Below, piece after piece: positions 1 to 8,413 of a DNA stretch of 20,487 nt. The position numbers and the translations under genes are program-made. The notes beneath the pieces were generated by a model that worked only from the letters and a program-made list of their open reading frames with translations, was not told where the DNA came from and made no database searches. The stretch is taken from the NCBI GenBank assembly GCA_050288085.1, contig JBNKDD010000081.1, positions 1-20,487 of the forward strand, given 5' to 3'. Origin of the DNA: JBNKDD01 sp050288085 (lineage in GTDB: Bacteria > Chloroflexota > Anaerolineae > Aggregatilineales > UBA3940). The first letter of the stretch is position 1. Each line of letters starts with the position of its first letter.

Positions 1-1343
1 GAGAGGATGGTCAACATCGCCATAAACCCCAATACGCTCCCTGCAACCGGCTTGCCCAGGCGTTCCGGCAGCCAGCCGCTTAACCCGGCTACGAACCATA
101 AGCTGATCACCATAATTGCCGAGAAGACCAACCGTCCCTGTGATGACCATGTGATCCGCGCCCAATAGGTCGCCAGGGGGATGATGACCAAAGCCAGTAA
201 CAAGAAGCTGAGCAGGGTTGGCATCCAGGCTGACAGGTCGAAGCGGTCACGTTGGAATTTGAGTACCAGGTAAACTGCCGTCCCGATCATACTGAGTACG
301 GCCAGTGTATTTAGAATGATATAAATCCAACCGGGCATCGGGACGTTCACACCACCGAACAGCCCCCAGTAGCTCTGCATAAAGCCGTAGCGCTCTCCCC
401 ACAGTTGAAGCAGTGAGGCATCGGCGGCCCGTCTTCCCAGAATCTCGATAAAGACATTCAAGCCGGATATATCGCCATATAACACCCAGTTACGGTAATA
501 CCACCACCCGGCAATCGCGGCAGCAATGGCAATGATGATTGGCCCTTCGATAAAGAAGGTTTGCCAGCGTTTCTTTTTCCAGGCGGCATAGGCCATGGTC
601 AGACCGGCTAATCCAAACTGTCCGAGCCCGCTGGCTTTGGTCAGTGCGCTCATACCGAGCACCGCGCCCAGGATGATCGCTAATTTGAGCGTGGGGTGGT
701 TGGCTTCGCTTTCCCGCACAATCCGGATCATCAACCACAACCCTGCCGCGATGAGCAGCACCGCAAGGTTGTCATTGTTGACGGCTCCACTGATGAATAC
801 AAACATCGGTGTGAAGGCGACTGCCGCTGCTCCGGCTAACGCCAGCCAGCGTTTTTCCGGGAAGAGTTCCTCGCCGATGCGGTATGTGAAGTAAATAGCT
901 CCTGTGCTCATTAACACCGATAGGAATCTGACAATGTGCACCGCCAGAGTTGTGCCGCGCCAGGGCCAGTCCTCGCGGGCGTAATTGTGCAAGATCAGAT
1001 TGACGTTTCCATCCGGGGTGATCACGCCGTTATCAACGTGTGGGTTGGGGCGGAGTACTTCGTCTATATCCGAGGTATCGATCCAGAATGTAGCTGCCGC
1101 ACCGACGTAATAATAGAGTGGTGGTTGGCTGCCTTCCTGTTTCCAGGGGCCGGGATTGGCCGGATCCTGAACCGGTAAACCGTTGCCGTCCGCAATGGTC
1201 TTGACCATTGGGTAATGCCATAGTTCATCCGACATCTCGAACAGCGGCGTTGTGATGCTGTAGATACTCGCCACTATGGCAAAGATAACCATCAAAGCGA
1301 CGATGAGCTTATTTTCAGATAGCCAGTCTTTAATATTTGTCAT
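1..1343 (-). CDS. Polytopic glycosyltransferase, GT39/PMT-like (partial, 3' end outside window)
   Basis: Translating the minus strand from the ATG at 1343-1341 gives an open frame of about 447 codons that runs off the left edge. After a short cytoplasmic start there is a first membrane segment (about residues 13-33). A periplasm-type loop follows, carrying an acidic SDELWH motif (residues 38-43) and a QPPLYYY stretch near residue 72, then several more hydrophobic segments. This matches the GT39/ArnT/PMT style of membrane glycosyltransferases, which use a polyprenyl-phosphate-linked sugar; Asp39-Glu40 would be the catalytic acidic pair. The start overlaps the end of the upstream GT4 gene by 14 bases, so the two are probably translated together. 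The acceptor cannot be told from sequence. A DUF2142-type membrane protein is an alternative name for the same kind of fold. Confidence 0.8.
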   Translation of the reverse strand, partial: MTNIKDWLSENKLIVALMVIFAIVASIYSITTPLFEMSDELWHYPMVKTIADGNGLPVQDPANPGPWKQEGSQPPLYYYVGAAATFWIDTSDIDEVLRPNPHVDNGVITPDGNVNLILHNYAREDWPWRGTTLAVHIVRFLSVLMSTGAIYFTYRIGEELFPEKRWLALAGAAAVAFTPMFVFISGAVNNDNLAVLLIAAGLWLMIRIVRESEANHPTLKLAIILGAVLGMSALTKASGLGQFGLAGLTMAYAAWKKKRWQTFFIEGPIIIAIAAAIAGWWYYRNWVLYGDISGLNVFIEILGRRAADASLLQLWGERYGFMQSYWGLFGGVNVPMPGWIYIILNTLAVLSMIGTAVYLVLKFQRDRFDLSAWMPTLLSFLLLALVIIPLATYWARITWSSQGRLVFSAIMVISLWFVAGLSGWLPERLGKPVAGSVLGFMAMLTIL

Positions 1344-2493
1344 AGTTGAACAACAATTCGTTGAAGTAATCGATTGTCTTTTGAGTGATGCTTGCCCAGG
1401 TAAAGTGATTGTCGTTAGTCTGTTTGGCAGCCTGTTCTAATTGTTCACGCTTTTTCGGATCGTGCCAGATGGACAGGATCGCTTCTGCCAGCGCGTCTGG
1501 ATTGTTTGGTTCTACCGTCTTGACGACGCCCTCTAATTCCGGTGCATCTGTCTCCGGGTGGGTGGTAACGATCGCCCGCCCGTGTGCCAGCGCGGCCATC
1601 AACGTTCCTCGCCGCAGCGAGACCCCATCGAGATAAGGCAGCACGGTCAAATCGCTGGCAAGAAAATTCGCACTGACCGCGTTATCTTCGACAAATCCCG
1701 TCCAGTGTACTTGTTTGGATAAATTGTGCTGGTCAATTAGAGCATCAACTTGCTCACCGTACCTGACGTTTGTCGGGTCACTTGACCCCGCTCTCCCACC
1801 GATCATTACCAGATGGGCCGGGATACCCTGTTCAACTAGGCGGGCTAACGCCTCGACCAGTACCGACCCGCCCTTGCTTTCGTTTAGAAAGCCGAAGTAG
1901 CTGATCAGTAAATCCTGATCGCCGACACCCATTTGTGACCTAAAGGTCTGACGGTCATAGTGGGGTGGGGGGGTGGTCGTGACGTTGCTCCCAATCGGAA
2001 TCCAGCGCACCTTTGGGATATGCCATTCCTGTCTTAATCGGGCTTCGTCTTCACGATCGGTCGAGATCACCGCATCGGTGTCACGGGCGATTTTTTTAAC
2101 AATCCATTCTCGGAGCGCCCCAGCTTTTGGAAAGAGATATGGTACACGCAGATCATGGAAAGTTACTACCACCGGCACCGACTCGATCCGGTGCGGTGTC
2201 CAATGGATGGCCGGATGCATATTGAAGGCAGCGGTTTGAAACTGGATGTTGACGATGTCGATCTGGTTATCCGCGATCCAGGCTTTGACCTGCGGGATGG
2301 TGTTCCAACCCCATGTATCGCCAACAACCGGGCAGACGTTGATCCCGTCCTCGTTCGCGTTTTGCACTTCAGACCGGGTGAACACAAAAACCTCGTGCTC
2401 GGTATCGGCCATCTCCCGCGCCACCTCGCGGGTAAAGGCCCCGACACCACCCTGCATTGGTGGATATTCCCCTGCTATAAATCCAACCCGCAC
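1330..2493 (-). CDS. Glycosyltransferase family 4 (GT-B fold)
   Basis: A 387-residue GT-B glycosyltransferase expected to move a sugar from a nucleotide donor onto a surface-glycan or lipid-linked acceptor at the inner face of the membrane. The N-terminal domain opens with a Rossmann strand and the glycine-rich loop GEYPPMQGGVG (residues 8-18), typical of GT4. The C-terminal domain has YFGFLNESKGG, WTGFVEDN and a TLMAALAHG helix. The usual acidic E-x7-E donor-binding motif is not intact: the equivalent stretch reads DGVSLRRGTLMAAL. The start codon is GTG (2493-2491), with an AAGGAG ribosome site nine bases upstream inside the end of the previous gene. It lies 3 bases after the GT2 gene and overlaps the GT39-like gene, so it sits in the middle of a three-gene set. 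Substrate unknown. Confidence 0.9.
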   Translation of the reverse strand: MRVGFIAGEYPPMQGGVGAFTREVAREMADTEHEVFVFTRSEVQNANEDGINVCPVVGDTWGWNTIPQVKAWIADNQIDIVNIQFQTAAFNMHPAIHWTPHRIESVPVVVTFHDLRVPYLFPKAGALREWIVKKIARDTDAVISTDREDEARLRQEWHIPKVRWIPIGSNVTTTPPPHYDRQTFRSQMGVGDQDLLISYFGFLNESKGGSVLVEALARLVEQGIPAHLVMIGGRAGSSDPTNVRYGEQVDALIDQHNLSKQVHWTGFVEDNAVSANFLASDLTVLPYLDGVSLRRGTLMAALAHGRAIVTTHPETDAPELEGVVKTVEPNNPDALAEAILSIWHDPKKREQLEQAAKQTNDNHFTWASITQKTIDYFNELLFNYDKY

Positions 2494-2496
2494 GTG

Positions 2497-3414
2497 TTAT
2501 GACTCCTTCAGACCGGAGCGGAGAACCTCGCGGTAGGCTTCAATCCGATTGAGGCGCATCTCGCGCTTATGCCCCAGCAGCGCCTTGAGTGATTCCAATG
2601 CCAACTGCCACAGGTAGTTTCCGAGCAAGAACCAACGCAGCCCAGCAGCGAATAGTTTTCCGTGATGTTTGCGGTAGTATCTTAGCTTGCTGGTGTGGAA
2701 GTGAATGTCCCGCTGGGCGACAACCTGTTCGCTGCTTTTGCCGCCGTAATGGATGACCTGTGCTTCCGGGTAGTAAACCACTTCCCATCCCGCCGTTTTG
2801 ACCCGGCGCTGCCAGTCCATTTCTTCCGAGTACATAAAGAAGCCTTCGTCTAACAGGCCCACCTGATCGAATACCTCCCGCCGGGCGAAGATCGCTGCCC
2901 CCTGTACCCAGTCTATAGATAGGGTTTCGTCGTCGTTGTGATCGCGCACATAGTACCTATCTAACACGCGGCGTGGTGCGATTGGTTGGAGCCAGGTGCT
3001 TTCGAAAATGGCCGTCCAGAGGGTTGGGAAGCGCCGCCGAGAGGATTGAACGGTTCCGTCATCATTAAGCAACTGCGGGCCAAGCGCACCTATCTGGGAA
3101 TGATCCTCCAGGTAAGCGGCCATCAGATTTATGGCATCTCCGATGATCTCTGTATCGGGGTTGAGCAGGAAGACATAGCGCCCCTGACTGGCCTGTATCC
3201 CGATATTATTCCCCCTGGTGAACCCGACATTTTCCCCTGGCTCGATCAGCCTTACATCGGGGAAAAGCTCTTTGACCATCTCCGGTGAGCCATCGGTCGA
3301 GTCCGAATCCACCACGATAACTTCGACGGATAGATCGCCTGCCTGGATCGAATCGAGACAGGCTCGCAGCAGGTCTTTTACATTCCAGTTGACAATGATG
3401 ATCGATACATCCAT
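2497..3414 (-). CDS. Glycosyltransferase family 2 (rhamnosyltransferase-like)
   Basis: A 305-residue GT-A enzyme of the WbbL/RfbN-like group that often transfers rhamnose or similar deoxysugars. Visible landmarks are the start SIIIVNWN, the VVDSDSTDGS loop, the metal/nucleotide site LLNPDTE (DXD equivalent), a VQGAAIFARRE segment, FFMYSEEMDW containing the catalytic-base region, and IHYGG. The C-terminal 60 residues are basic and hydrophobic (LRWFLLGNYLWQLALESL), consistent with membrane association. It is the first gene of the GT2-GT4-GT39 group. No good Shine-Dalgarno sequence precedes the ATG at 3414, and an intrinsic terminator hairpin ends only about 10 bases before it. GDP-rhamnose made by the nearby Rmd/Gmd is a plausible donor, but that is inference from neighbourhood. 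Confidence 0.9.
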   Translation of the reverse strand: MDVSIIIVNWNVKDLLRACLDSIQAGDLSVEVIVVDSDSTDGSPEMVKELFPDVRLIEPGENVGFTRGNNIGIQASQGRYVFLLNPDTEIIGDAINLMAAYLEDHSQIGALGPQLLNDDGTVQSSRRRFPTLWTAIFESTWLQPIAPRRVLDRYYVRDHNDDETLSIDWVQGAAIFARREVFDQVGLLDEGFFMYSEEMDWQRRVKTAGWEVVYYPEAQVIHYGGKSSEQVVAQRDIHFHTSKLRYYRKHHGKLFAAGLRWFLLGNYLWQLALESLKALLGHKREMRLNRIEAYREVLRSGLKES

Positions 3415-3424
3415 AACGATTCGT

Positions 3425-3452
3425 GAAAAGAGCGGCAGATGCCGCTCAAAAA
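3425..3452 (-). terminator. Intrinsic terminator after lepB
   Basis: Read on the minus strand there is a perfect 7-bp stem GAGCGGC / GCCGCTC with loop ATCT, followed by TTTTC. It lies about 25 bases after the lepB stop and should end the rmd-gmd-tatD-lepB transcript. The next gene begins about 10 bases later, so some read-through, or an unseen promoter, must supply it. Confidence 0.75.
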
Positions 3453-3473
3453 GTGCGACTATGTAAAAACAAA

Positions 3474-4097
3474 CTACCTGGCTCTGACTCGTCCGACGAT
3501 GCGTTTTTCATCCAGCGGTCCCCACAGCCGCGAGTCGGCCAGATGCATCCGGTTATCGCCCATCACAAAATAGCTGTTGACCGGTATTTCCCAACTACCA
3601 TCGGAGAAGGTGATCCCTGTATCGGTTAGATAGGGTTCCTCAAACAGCTCACCGTTGATGTACACATATCCTCCCTGGATGGTTATCGTCTCGCCCGGCA
3701 GGCCAATCACCCGCTTGGCGAAGTACGAACCCGGTTCGTTCGGCAGTCGGTAGGCGACAATGTCGCCGCGCTGCGGCTCCCCGAACCAATAGGCCATCCG
3801 GTTGACGCTTACCCTCTGACCGGCTGCCAGCGTCGGGAGCATACTGTCGGTCGGGATAGTGATCCGTTTTGTCCCAAGGACCAGCAAAAGGATCAGGATA
3901 ATCGGAAGTGCAATATTAATTCCAACCAGGTAAGGCCGCATCCGTTCCCGTAGAGGGGGTCTGGATTCGCCGGGTGTCCCTAGTTGGTACATGCCACCGC
4001 TGCCGGTGTCAGACGATCCATGTTCAGAAAGGTGTTCTTCTTCCTGCCATGAATCATTACCAGAATCATCCCATTGTGGATATACTTCGTCGCTCAT
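3474..4097 (-). CDS. lepB: Signal peptidase I
   Basis: A type I signal peptidase (S26A) that cleaves signal peptides of exported proteins on the outer side of the membrane. I start it at the ATG at 4097-4095 (207 residues). This ATG overlaps the TatD stop as ATGA and has GGGAG five bases upstream; an in-frame ATG four codons earlier (4109) has no better site. A long acidic, Ser/Gly-rich cytoplasmic tail (1-52) leads to one membrane segment (about 56-76). Box B then gives the nucleophile Ser85 (SMLPTL), box D the general base Lys128 (FAKRVIGLPGE), and box E GDNR with DSR (180-190). All catalytic parts are present. The unusual part is the roughly 50-residue charged N-terminal extension. Cotranscription with tatD and GDP-rhamnose genes seems incidental to function. 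Confidence 0.95.
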   Translation of the reverse strand: MSDEVYPQWDDSGNDSWQEEEHLSEHGSSDTGSGGMYQLGTPGESRPPLRERMRPYLVGINIALPIILILLLVLGTKRITIPTDSMLPTLAAGQRVSVNRMAYWFGEPQRGDIVAYRLPNEPGSYFAKRVIGLPGETITIQGGYVYINGELFEEPYLTDTGITFSDGSWEIPVNSYFVMGDNRMHLADSRLWGPLDEKRIVGRVRAR

Positions 4098-4900
4098 CAG
4101 TGCTCCCATCCAAACAACGTTGCCGCGTTGCGAGTGGTGAGGCTGGCTGCCTCTTTTGGACTGATCCCTCGCACCTCGGCTAATTTTTCCACTACATATT
4201 GTACATAAGCCGGTTCGTTGCGTTTGCCGCGCCGGGCTTGAGGAGTCAGGAATGGCGCATCTGTTTCGATTAAGATCCGATCCGCTGGCGCATTTCGCGC
4301 TACGTACCGCATCTCATCGGCGTTCTTGTAGGTGATCGGCCCGGTAAACCCGATATAGAATCCCATCTCAAATACAGCCTGGGCATCATCCCAATTCCCG
4401 GAGAAGGAATGTAACACACCCACCCGGTTTTCTAACTCTGCCGGGAGGCCATCCTGATACCACTCTTTCAGGATGGTAAGTACATCCCCGGTCGATTCGC
4501 GATTATGGATGATGATCGGCAGCTTGAGGCTGGCTGCCAGTTCAAGTTGCCGCCGCATCCACCGGTGTTGAACCGGGTGAGGATGTTCTTCCCAGTGATA
4601 ATCCAACCCGAATTCCCCAATAGCGACAACCTTAGAACGCTGTGCAAGTGCTTCGACCTGCGGCATCGTCTCTTCGAGCGCTCTGGGGCCGGGTAGGATA
4701 CTGCTTGGATGGATGCCAACTGCCGCGTATATGCCTTCATACTGTTCGGTCAGCGCAATCGCCTGACGGCTTGTCTCAAGGTCGATCCCCGGCACAACGA
4801 TCCGCGTGACGCCGTTTTTGTTCGCCCGTTGAATGACTTCGTCCTGGTCTTGATCAAACCGGTCAAAGTAAAGGTGGCAGTGTGTGTCAACCAGTTGCAT
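4097..4900 (-). CDS. tatD: TatD-family metal-dependent hydrolase/DNase
   Basis: A 267-residue TIM-barrel amidohydrolase of the TatD/YcfH family, whose members are Mg-dependent 3'-5' exonucleases or deoxyribonucleases. All metal ligands of the family are visible: DTHCH (His7, His9), GEFGLDYHW (Glu96), IIHNRES (His132), VLHSFSG (His164) and IETDAPFL (Asp214). The length is normal. The ATG at 4900 has only a poor ribosome site, but the next in-frame choice would lose the first metal ligands, so this start stands. It is 46 bases after gmd and overlaps lepB by the ATGA junction. The exact cellular substrate of this family member is unknown. Confidence 0.93.
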   Translation of the reverse strand: MQLVDTHCHLYFDRFDQDQDEVIQRANKNGVTRIVVPGIDLETSRQAIALTEQYEGIYAAVGIHPSSILPGPRALEETMPQVEALAQRSKVVAIGEFGLDYHWEEHPHPVQHRWMRRQLELAASLKLPIIIHNRESTGDVLTILKEWYQDGLPAELENRVGVLHSFSGNWDDAQAVFEMGFYIGFTGPITYKNADEMRYVARNAPADRILIETDAPFLTPQARRGKRNEPAYVQYVVEKLAEVRGISPKEAASLTTRNAATLFGWEH

Positions 4901-4946
4901 AAGCTGTGAGGGAATGTTATCCCAACCTCGTCATATCCTTATACGA

Positions 4947-5918
4947 TCATGCCTGTGTTACTGGCTGATGTCGTTCCAGGTCTGCTTCTACCATCATCTC
5001 TATCAGTTCTTTGAACGAAACATCCGGTTCCCAGCCTAACACGCGACCGGCTTTACTGGCGTCACCGACCAGCAGGTCAACTTCGGCGGGTCGCATGAAC
5101 CGTGGGTCCTGGACAATATACTCTTTCCAGTCGAGATCAACATAATTAAAGGCTGCTTCGCATAACTCCTGGACAGAGTGAGTTTCACCGGTTGATACTA
5201 CGTAGTCATCCGGCTCATCTTGTTGGAGCATCAGCCACATGGCCCGGACATAGTCCCCGGCAAAGCCCCAATCGCGTCGGGCATCGAGGTTGCCCAGCGC
5301 CAACTTATCGGCCAGACCGAGCTTGATCCGTGCGACTCCATCGGTCACTTTTCGGGTAACAAACTCCAGCCCGCGCCGAGGGCTTTCATGGTTGAACAGG
5401 ATACCGCTTGTTGCGTGCAAGCCATAGCTTTCGCGGTAGTTAATCGTGATCCAGTGCCCGTAAACCTTGGCAACTCCGTAGGGGCTGCGTGGGTAAAAAG
5501 GCGTTGATTCCTTCTGTGGTACTTCCTGAACTTTGCCAAACATCTCTGAACTGGATGCCTGATAGAACCGGATCGACGGATCAACGGCTCGGATAGCATC
5601 TAATAACCGGGTGACCCCCAACGCGGTCACCTCACCGGTAAACACCGGCTGCTGCCATGATGTCTGGACAAAACTCTGTGCGGCAAGGTTATAGACTTCT
5701 TGCGGGCGATGTTCGTCAATCACCTGGTTGAGCGAAGTCTGGTCGAGTAAGTCGCCGGAAACGAGGGTAATCTTTTCCTGGATAGGGCCGATCCGCTCGA
5801 AATTCACCGTGCTGGTACGGCGAACCAACCCCACTACTTCGTAACCCTGTCCAAGTAAAAATTCGGCCAGATAAGAACCGTCCTGGCCGGTGATCCCTGT
5901 AATTAATGCTTTTGGCAC
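4947..5918 (-). CDS. gmd: GDP-mannose 4,6-dehydratase
   Basis: Converts GDP-D-mannose to GDP-4-keto-6-deoxy-D-mannose, the branch point to GDP-D-rhamnose or GDP-L-fucose. The 323-residue extended SDR has the NAD(P) loop TGITGQDGSYLAE (8-20), the family-typical VRRTST (32-37), the catalytic SSSEMFG (122-128), the YGVAK Tyr147/Lys151 pair, FNHESPRRG (175-183), and ARRDWGFAGDYV for nucleotide binding. The start is GTG at 5918-5916, with AGGAG 11 bases upstream. It is 30 bases downstream of rmd and read with it, which points to D-rhamnose rather than fucose. The C-terminal DASKAGRVLGWEP block is normal. Confidence in family is very high. Confidence 0.97.
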   Translation of the reverse strand: MPKALITGITGQDGSYLAEFLLGQGYEVVGLVRRTSTVNFERIGPIQEKITLVSGDLLDQTSLNQVIDEHRPQEVYNLAAQSFVQTSWQQPVFTGEVTALGVTRLLDAIRAVDPSIRFYQASSSEMFGKVQEVPQKESTPFYPRSPYGVAKVYGHWITINYRESYGLHATSGILFNHESPRRGLEFVTRKVTDGVARIKLGLADKLALGNLDARRDWGFAGDYVRAMWLMLQQDEPDDYVVSTGETHSVQELCEAAFNYVDLDWKEYIVQDPRFMRPAEVDLLVGDASKAGRVLGWEPDVSFKELIEMMVEADLERHQPVTQA

Positions 5919-5948
5919 TAGTAATTTTTCTCCTGTTGTAAAAAGGTT

Positions 5949-6905
5949 TTAGCGCGTGCGCCAATCGTCCAGCACATCAGCCAGCGATTGTTTGAACGTA
6001 ATGTCCGGTTTCCAGCCTGTGACCTTATTGATCTTGCTATAGTCACAGGTGATGATTGGAACTTCAACCGGGCGCATACGGGACGAGTCGGTTTCGACCC
6101 GGATTGGCGCGTCTGTCAGGTCAAGAAGTATATCCAATAATTCCTGGATACTGTGAGCCTCTCCACTTCCGATGTTATACACTTCACCTGATTCGCCCTG
6201 CTTCATGACCATCTGATAGGCGTTTACCATGTCACGCACATCGGTAAAATCACGCTGGGCAATTAAGTTGCCAACGCTTAACACCGGTTCTTGATCACCT
6301 TTTTCTATCGCGGCGATCTGGCTGGCGAAAGCCGGAGCTACAAATCGGGGACTCTGACCTGGCCCGATCTGGTTGAAGGGCCGCACCCGGATTGTATCAA
6401 CGTGATGACTCAGGTAGTATTGCAGCCCCAGCATATCCTGAGTTACTTTGCTGACGCTGTAAGGGTTGGTAGGTCGAAGTGGTTGATCTTCGTCAATGGG
6501 CATTTCTTCTGGCTTTACGATCCCATATATCTCACTTGATGCAACCACCAACACCCGTGTATCGAGATCAAGCTCCAATACACTGTGCAGGATATTTAAC
6601 TGGGATTGGATATTGTTGCTGAGTGTATACCAGGGATTTTCAAATGACTCAGGGACAAAGGCTTGCGCTGCAAGGTGGTAAATCTGGTCGGGTTTAGTCT
6701 CCTTGAGCAGCTTCTTAACACTGTCTAAATCCGTTAGCTCGACATGCTGAAGGTGCAGCCCTTCGGCAGCCAGATCGGATAAGTGGGGATATCGGTCGGG
6801 TTCAAGAAACGTCGTCCCAACACAATCGAATCCATGGTTCCTGAGTAAATGGTGGGCCAGATGTCTGCCCACGAATCCGCCGGTTCCGGTGATCAGGGCT
6901 TTCAT
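5949..6905 (-). CDS. rmd: GDP-6-deoxy-D-mannose (GDP-4-keto-6-deoxymannose) reductase
   Basis: Reduces the C4 ketone made by Gmd to give GDP-D-rhamnose. It is an extended SDR of 318 residues with TGTGGFVGRH (6-15), LAAQAFVPES (78-87), the catalytic SSEIYG (123-128) and the YSVSK Tyr149/Lys153 pair. RDFTDVRDMV and the C-terminal GWKPDITF are typical of the Rmd/GMD-related group. I choose the ATG at 6905-6903 because GGAG sits six bases before it. An upstream in-frame TTG (6917) would place that ribosome site inside the gene. It lacks the epimerase character of fucose synthase (Fcl) as far as can be judged by eye, so D-rhamnose is the likely product. It heads the rmd-gmd-tatD-lepB unit. Confidence 0.88.
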   Translation of the reverse strand: MKALITGTGGFVGRHLAHHLLRNHGFDCVGTTFLEPDRYPHLSDLAAEGLHLQHVELTDLDSVKKLLKETKPDQIYHLAAQAFVPESFENPWYTLSNNIQSQLNILHSVLELDLDTRVLVVASSEIYGIVKPEEMPIDEDQPLRPTNPYSVSKVTQDMLGLQYYLSHHVDTIRVRPFNQIGPGQSPRFVAPAFASQIAAIEKGDQEPVLSVGNLIAQRDFTDVRDMVNAYQMVMKQGESGEVYNIGSGEAHSIQELLDILLDLTDAPIRVETDSSRMRPVEVPIITCDYSKINKVTGWKPDITFKQSLADVLDDWRTR

Positions 6906-6949
6906 GAGGGTCTCCAAATGTTGGTAATCTGAGGTTTCTGGCGCGAGGA

Positions 6950-6978
6950 AGTATACCCTATGGTTGGGGGTGGGGCAA
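6950..6978 (-). promoter_or_regulatory. Sigma70-type promoter of rmd-gmd-tatD-lepB
   Basis: On the minus strand TTGCCC (6978-6973, 4/6) and TATACT (6955-6950, 5/6) are separated by 17 bases. The expected start of transcription is near 6943, giving a leader of about 38 bases before the rmd ATG. The spacer is a pure G/C-rich tract (CACCCCCAACC). Confidence 0.6.
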
Positions 6979-7003
6979 TTTTCAACAGTCAGGCAGCCTG
7001 TAT

Positions 7004-7033
7004 GAAAAATGGCCCCCGAAACCGGGAGCCATT
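7004..7033 (-). terminator. Intrinsic terminator of ahcY
   Basis: On the minus strand AATGGCTCCCG pairs with CGGGGGCCATT (11 bp with one U-G wobble) around a GTTT loop. The stem is followed directly by TTTTTC. It lies 23 bases past the ahcY stop, so ahcY is probably a one-gene transcript and rmd needs its own promoter, which is seen just downstream. Confidence 0.85.
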
Positions 7034-7055
7034 GATTACCTGCGCTAACTGTAGG

Positions 7056-8324
7056 CTAGGTGCCTTCCTGCCACTGATTGAGGTATTTTTCCTGCTGTGC
7101 CGTCAGTGTATCGATCCTGACGCCCATGGCCTCTAACTTGAGCCGGGCGATTTCCATATCCACTGCTTCAGGGATCACATGGACACGATTTTCGAGAGTC
7201 TCGGCATTCTTCAGCATGAACTCTGAGCCAAGTGCTTGATTGGCGAAGCTCATGTCCATAACGCTGGCCGGGTGACCTTCGGCAGCAGCCAGGTTGATCA
7301 GGCGGCCTTCGCCCAATACGTTGATGCGCTTGCCGGTCTGGATCAGCGTGTACTGCTCCACAAACGGGCGAACCAGCTTCGGCTCACCAATTGAATTTTC
7401 CTTCAGTCCCGCCAGATTGATCTCAACATTGAAGTGCCCGGAGTTGCAGACGATAGCGCCATCTCTCATGGACTCCATGTGATGCAGATCGATCACATTG
7501 ATGTCGCCGGTCGCCGATACGAAAATATCGCCGATTGGGGCGGCTTCGAGCATGGGCATCACGCGGAAACCATCCATGACAGCTTCCAGCGCTTTCAGGT
7601 GATCAATCTCGGTGACGATCACATTTGCGCCAAGGCCCTTGGCCCGCATGGCGATACCCCGGCTGCACCAGCCGTAACCGGCAACTACCAGTGTTTTTCC
7701 GGCGATCAGTACGTTTGTGGCTCGGATAATGCCATCCATTGTGCTCTGGCCCGTGCCATAGCGGTTATCAAACAGGTGCTTGGTCATCGAGTCGTTCACA
7801 GCCAGCACCGGGAATTTTAATGCGCCTTCTTTTGCCATTGCGCGCAGGCGGATCACGCCGGTCGTGGTTTCTTCGGTTCCACCGACGATGTTGTCCAGCA
7901 GATCAATGTGGCTCTTATGCAGTTCACTGACAAGGTCCGCGCCGTCATCCATCGTAATATGGGGGCGGTGGGCCAATGCTGCCTCAATGTGCTGGTAGTA
8001 GGTTTCGTCGTCTTCGCCTTTGATGGCATAGACCGGGATTTCGTCATGCATCACCAGGCTGGCGGCTACGTCATCCTGGGTGCTGAGCGGGTTGGATGCG
8101 GTCAATACTACGTCAGCGCCACCGGCTTGCAATGCCTGAGCAAGGTTGGCGGTCTCGGTGGTGACATGCAGACAGGCCGAAACACGAAGCCCATCTAACG
8201 GGCGCTCTTTGGCGAAGCGCTCCTTGATCAGCTTCAATACGGGCATTTCCTTGGCTGCCCATTCAATCCTACGCCGACCACCTTCGGCCAGCTTGGGGTC
8301 TTTGATATCATGTTCAATCGCCAT
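7056..8324 (-). CDS. ahcY: Adenosylhomocysteinase (S-adenosylhomocysteine hydrolase)
   Basis: Splits S-adenosylhomocysteine into adenosine and homocysteine using bound NAD, relieving product inhibition of methyltransferases. The 422-residue protein has CLHVTTETANL (51-61) and TASNPLSTQDDV (76-87), the substrate-site VNDSMTKHLFDNRYGTGQS (177-195), and the NAD loop GYGWCSRGIA (216-225). EGRLINLAAAEGHPASVMD lies near the C-terminus. The short form, with GYGWC in place of GYGDVGKG and without the eukaryotic C-terminal tail, resembles archaeal and Chloroflexota enzymes. The ATG at 8324 has AGGAG ten bases upstream. It has its own promoter, a structured leader and a terminator. Adenosine kinase is encoded two genes upstream, so its adenosine product can be removed, which pulls the reversible reaction forward. 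Confidence 0.97.
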   Translation of the reverse strand: MAIEHDIKDPKLAEGGRRRIEWAAKEMPVLKLIKERFAKERPLDGLRVSACLHVTTETANLAQALQAGGADVVLTASNPLSTQDDVAASLVMHDEIPVYAIKGEDDETYYQHIEAALAHRPHITMDDGADLVSELHKSHIDLLDNIVGGTEETTTGVIRLRAMAKEGALKFPVLAVNDSMTKHLFDNRYGTGQSTMDGIIRATNVLIAGKTLVVAGYGWCSRGIAMRAKGLGANVIVTEIDHLKALEAVMDGFRVMPMLEAAPIGDIFVSATGDINVIDLHHMESMRDGAIVCNSGHFNVEINLAGLKENSIGEPKLVRPFVEQYTLIQTGKRINVLGEGRLINLAAAEGHPASVMDMSFANQALGSEFMLKNAETLENRVHVIPEAVDMEIARLKLEAMGVRIDTLTAQQEKYLNQWQEGT

Positions 8325-8371
8325 GAATGATTTACTCCTGATAGTTATTCCGCTTTTAATCTTAATCTTTT

Positions 8372-8413
8372 AAGTAAACAGGAGCCGGGCGCTGCTGTCC
8401 CGGCTGCTTACTT
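8372..8413 (-). promoter_or_regulatory. Hairpin in the ahcY 5' leader
   Basis: A 42-base inverted repeat lies between the promoter and the ribosome site. The lower arms are AAGTAA / TTACTT and the upper arms GCCGGG / CCCGGC, with an internal bulge and a loop of about 9 bases. Read on the minus strand it is followed by AAAAG rather than a T-tract, so it is not a standard terminator for the GNAT gene. It could be a leader regulatory or stabilising element. It does not match the S-adenosylhomocysteine riboswitch motifs I can recall. Confidence 0.5.

Noticed and set aside
1955..1985. G-rich tract as a regulatory G-quadruplex
   Set aside because: It encodes Pro-Pro-Pro within the GT4 gene and is explained by codon choice; its runs are few and uneven.
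6906..6917. TTG start for rmd four codons upstream
   Set aside because: It would put the GGAG ribosome site inside the coding region. The ATG at 6905 matches the family N-terminus.
7434..7820. 128-codon plus-strand open frame opposite ahcY
   Set aside because: It is a mirror of the conserved AhcY codons with no recognisable domain or ribosome site.
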